Source: Helicoverpa zea (taxonomy: Eukaryota; Arthropoda; Insecta; Lepidoptera; Noctuidae). From it: a stretch of DNA of 64,000 nt. The stretch covers positions 11,222,001 to 11,286,000 of the forward strand of contig NC_061472.1 in assembly GCF_022581195.2 (NCBI RefSeq), given 5' to 3'. Below the pieces are notes generated by a model, which was given only the letters and a program-made list of their open reading frames with translations, did not search any database and had not been told where the DNA came from. Shown here in pieces: positions 62,487-64,000 of this stretch. Numbering within the stretch: the stretch's first letter is position 1; every line of letters starts with the position of its first letter. The position numbers were made by a program, and so were the translations under genes.

Positions 62487-64000
62487 TTAAAATCGCAAGG
62501 GCGGCAGCTTGTTGATCCTGGAGGTATCCCAGGAAGACTCTGAGGGTTCTGTCTCCGTGGACTCAGAGGCCACGGCACTGCCCTCCCCGGTCAGCGCCAC
62601 GTTGTAGTCATAGAAGAAGTGGTGATTGTACGGTCTGATCTGCCCAGAGCCGTTCTCACACCGGTGGTCTGCTATCTTGGTGAACACTAGAATCATGATG
62701 ATAATGAAAGAAGGCTTATGAATAAGTGGTATTTTTTGTATATGCGAAATAACTAGTACATACATGTAAATTATTCATCATTGACTTTCTCCATCATCTA
62801 CAATTTATTGTTTAAATGGCCAAGAATTTCTGTGTGACTCACTCTGATTTAATAGCTCTTATCGACCTCAATGTCAATATCTAGTGTGTTCTAAGACTGG
62901 AACTCGTACACCCTGAACAAAAGGCAAGCTGTCCACTTACTGGTACCATCCTGGCAGTTCCTATAGTACATCATGCAGAGACTCTTGAAGGTCCTGCGTG
63001 CGCGCTGGTAGGCGCCGCAGATCCACTTGATGCTGGGGTCGCGCCACTTCTTGCGCATGTCTTCGGCACACCTCGTGCACTTGCGGTGCCATTTGCGCCT
63101 TTAATCAATTAATCTCTATGGTGAACTACATATTTAGATCTCTCTCATAGATTACGGATAATAAGGGATTAGAGATCCCTTCCGTATTGCGCTAATTTAT
63201 TAAACATCAACATCATTTGCCTAGCCTTTTCCTAAACTACCTATACTTCTTACTGGGGTCGGTTCAAGTCCAACCGAGTGAAGCTTAAATTGAACGACAA
63301 CCTATCTCACCTCCACAACCAAGATAGATAGTAAACCTGATACCCTTTTATTTGACTAGTTATCATACTTTCTGGACTCTACCCATCGTAACAACTGCCA
63401 AGTATACTCAAATGAACGCAGGGACCCACTTTGCCGTGCTGTCTGAAACTGGAGAACTGGAACTCGTCAAGACAAGATGGTCACCCACGTTGGTCATCCG
63501 CGCATGTTATTTAACTTTATGATCGATTGATCCTTGGCGCTAATACTTGATCATCATAGCCAGAAATTCTCCATAACAATAATCAGCATACCATCCCTTT
63601 CGTTCTACTGTGGATTTGGGCGCTCTGTCCTTCTTATCCCTCGTGCGTTTCTTCTCATCAGTGTCAGTGGAAGATTGCTCACTGAACTCCTCCTTTAGTG
63701 ACTCGTCATCGTCACTGTTCTTCGAACCTCCACTACCACGGCCTGACAACCAACGACATTATTTTACATGTTTATATTTTTTATAAAATATGTCACTGTA
63801 AAATGACAAAATGGGCTCTTAAAAACTTTTACCATTGACGAAAATAACTAGGATAATTAATATCTTGAAGGTTTACCGCTGCCTCGAATGCTGTCGGAGG
63901 AAGTAGACTGAGATTTCTTCCCTCTTCCTTGTCTCCTCGTCAGCACGGCCAAGTCATTCTTCTCAACCTTATTAAGTACCGTCTCATTGAATACGAAACT
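62487..64000 (-). CDS. Lysine/serine-rich protein with cysteine-rich C terminus, last four exons
   Basis: I do not recognise the gene. Minus-strand exons 64000-63877 (continuing beyond the window), 63742-63547, 63098-62941 and 62686-62487 join in phases 1, 2 and 1 and give the last 225 residues with a TAA stop. Donors are GTAAAC, GTATTA and GTAAGT; acceptors are GTCAG, TTAAAG and TTCTAG. The reading across all three junctions stays open and produces one continuous cysteine-rich stretch, which supports the model. Residues 1-90 of the visible part are Ser/Asp/Lys-rich (SKNSDDDESLKEE, DEKKRTRDKKDR) and look disordered. Then follow seven cysteines spread over about 70 residues: WYADYCYGEF, KCTRCAEDM, KWICGAYQRARRTFKSLCMM, YYRNCQDGT, ADHRCENGSG. 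The ICG...TFKSLCMM...NC...HRC spacing recalls a degenerate Kazal domain, suggesting a secreted protein, but the signal peptide would lie outside the window. The GTATTA donor is weak. Confidence 0.82.
63197..63536 (-). mobile_element. SINE with a 5S-rRNA-like head inside an intron, next to the splice donor
   Basis: 340 bp flanked by the 8-bp direct repeat GCGCTAAT (63189-63196 and 63537-63544). On the minus strand the head reads CGATCATAAAGTTAAATAAC, then ATGCGCGGATGACC and GTGGGTGACCATC, which parallels 5S rRNA (CGATCACCGAAGTTAAGCAG ... GCGCGG ... GGATGGGGGACC) including the internal promoter boxes. The body and the GGCTAGGCAAATGATG end match the fragment at 56569-56708. It is diverged and so not recent. 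The insertion starts 10 bases inside the intron from the donor of exon 63742-63547, whose GT lies at 63546-63545. Confidence 0.8.

Noticed and set aside
1..64000. CRISPR array, bacterial operon or phage region
   Set aside because: The tandem repeats have no unique spacers, and introns, SINEs and Helitrons show this is animal nuclear DNA.

Overview
The window is nuclear DNA of a moth or butterfly (Lepidoptera). It is AT-rich, gene-poor and intron-dominated, and its interspersed repeats are ones I recognise as lepidopteran: small Helitrons whose 5' ends read TCTATACTAATATTATAAA, a tRNA-derived SINE, a SINE with a 5S-rRNA-like head and a GAT-repeat tail, an RTE-like LINE 3' end, and many small inverted-repeat elements. 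There is no bacterial-style gene organisation, no operon and no CRISPR array.

Layout. (1) 1216-1905, plus strand: a GC-rich exon holding the start of a proline-rich protein I do not recognise; nothing downstream can be assigned to it, so most of the left and middle of the window may be its intron or intergenic DNA. (2) 12.4-16.7 kb: decayed Helitron pieces. (3) 17446-17927: a 5'-truncated LINE with a 12-bp target duplication. (4) 20951-26874: a complete LTR retrotransposon with identical 187-bp LTRs, a tRNA-Ser-type primer site and a polypurine tract, but no gag or pol; its interior is noncoding, holds two tandem arrays built on a shared AT-rich near-palindrome, and carries a nested SINE and a nested LINE tail. 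(5) 31238-32220: a 1-kb inverted-repeat element carrying a THAP zinc-finger exon with a perfect splice donor. (6) 38973-39424: a 452-bp fold-back element. (7) 39564-43030, minus strand: an intact three-exon gene that I reconstruct as an 800-residue DDE transposase with two duplicated C2-C2 zinc modules (each split by an intron at the same place), a C2CH module, a helix-turn-helix region, all three acidic catalytic residues and a C-terminal SWIM zinc finger. One intron holds an old Helitron and the other a compound GC-rich inverted-repeat element. (8) 56569-56762: a SINE 3' fragment ending in a perfect 25-bp hairpin. (9) 60.1-61.0 kb: two more small inverted-repeat elements. (10) 62487-64000, minus strand: the last four exons of a lysine/serine-rich protein with a cysteine-rich C terminus; a 5S-headed SINE sits in one intron with its target duplication overlapping the splice donor.

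Most of the DNA between these features shows nothing I can name. The strongest candidates for something undescribed are the intact transposase gene, which may be domesticated, and the gag/pol-less LTR element with palindromic repeat arrays. All calls are made by eye; no database or alignment was run.
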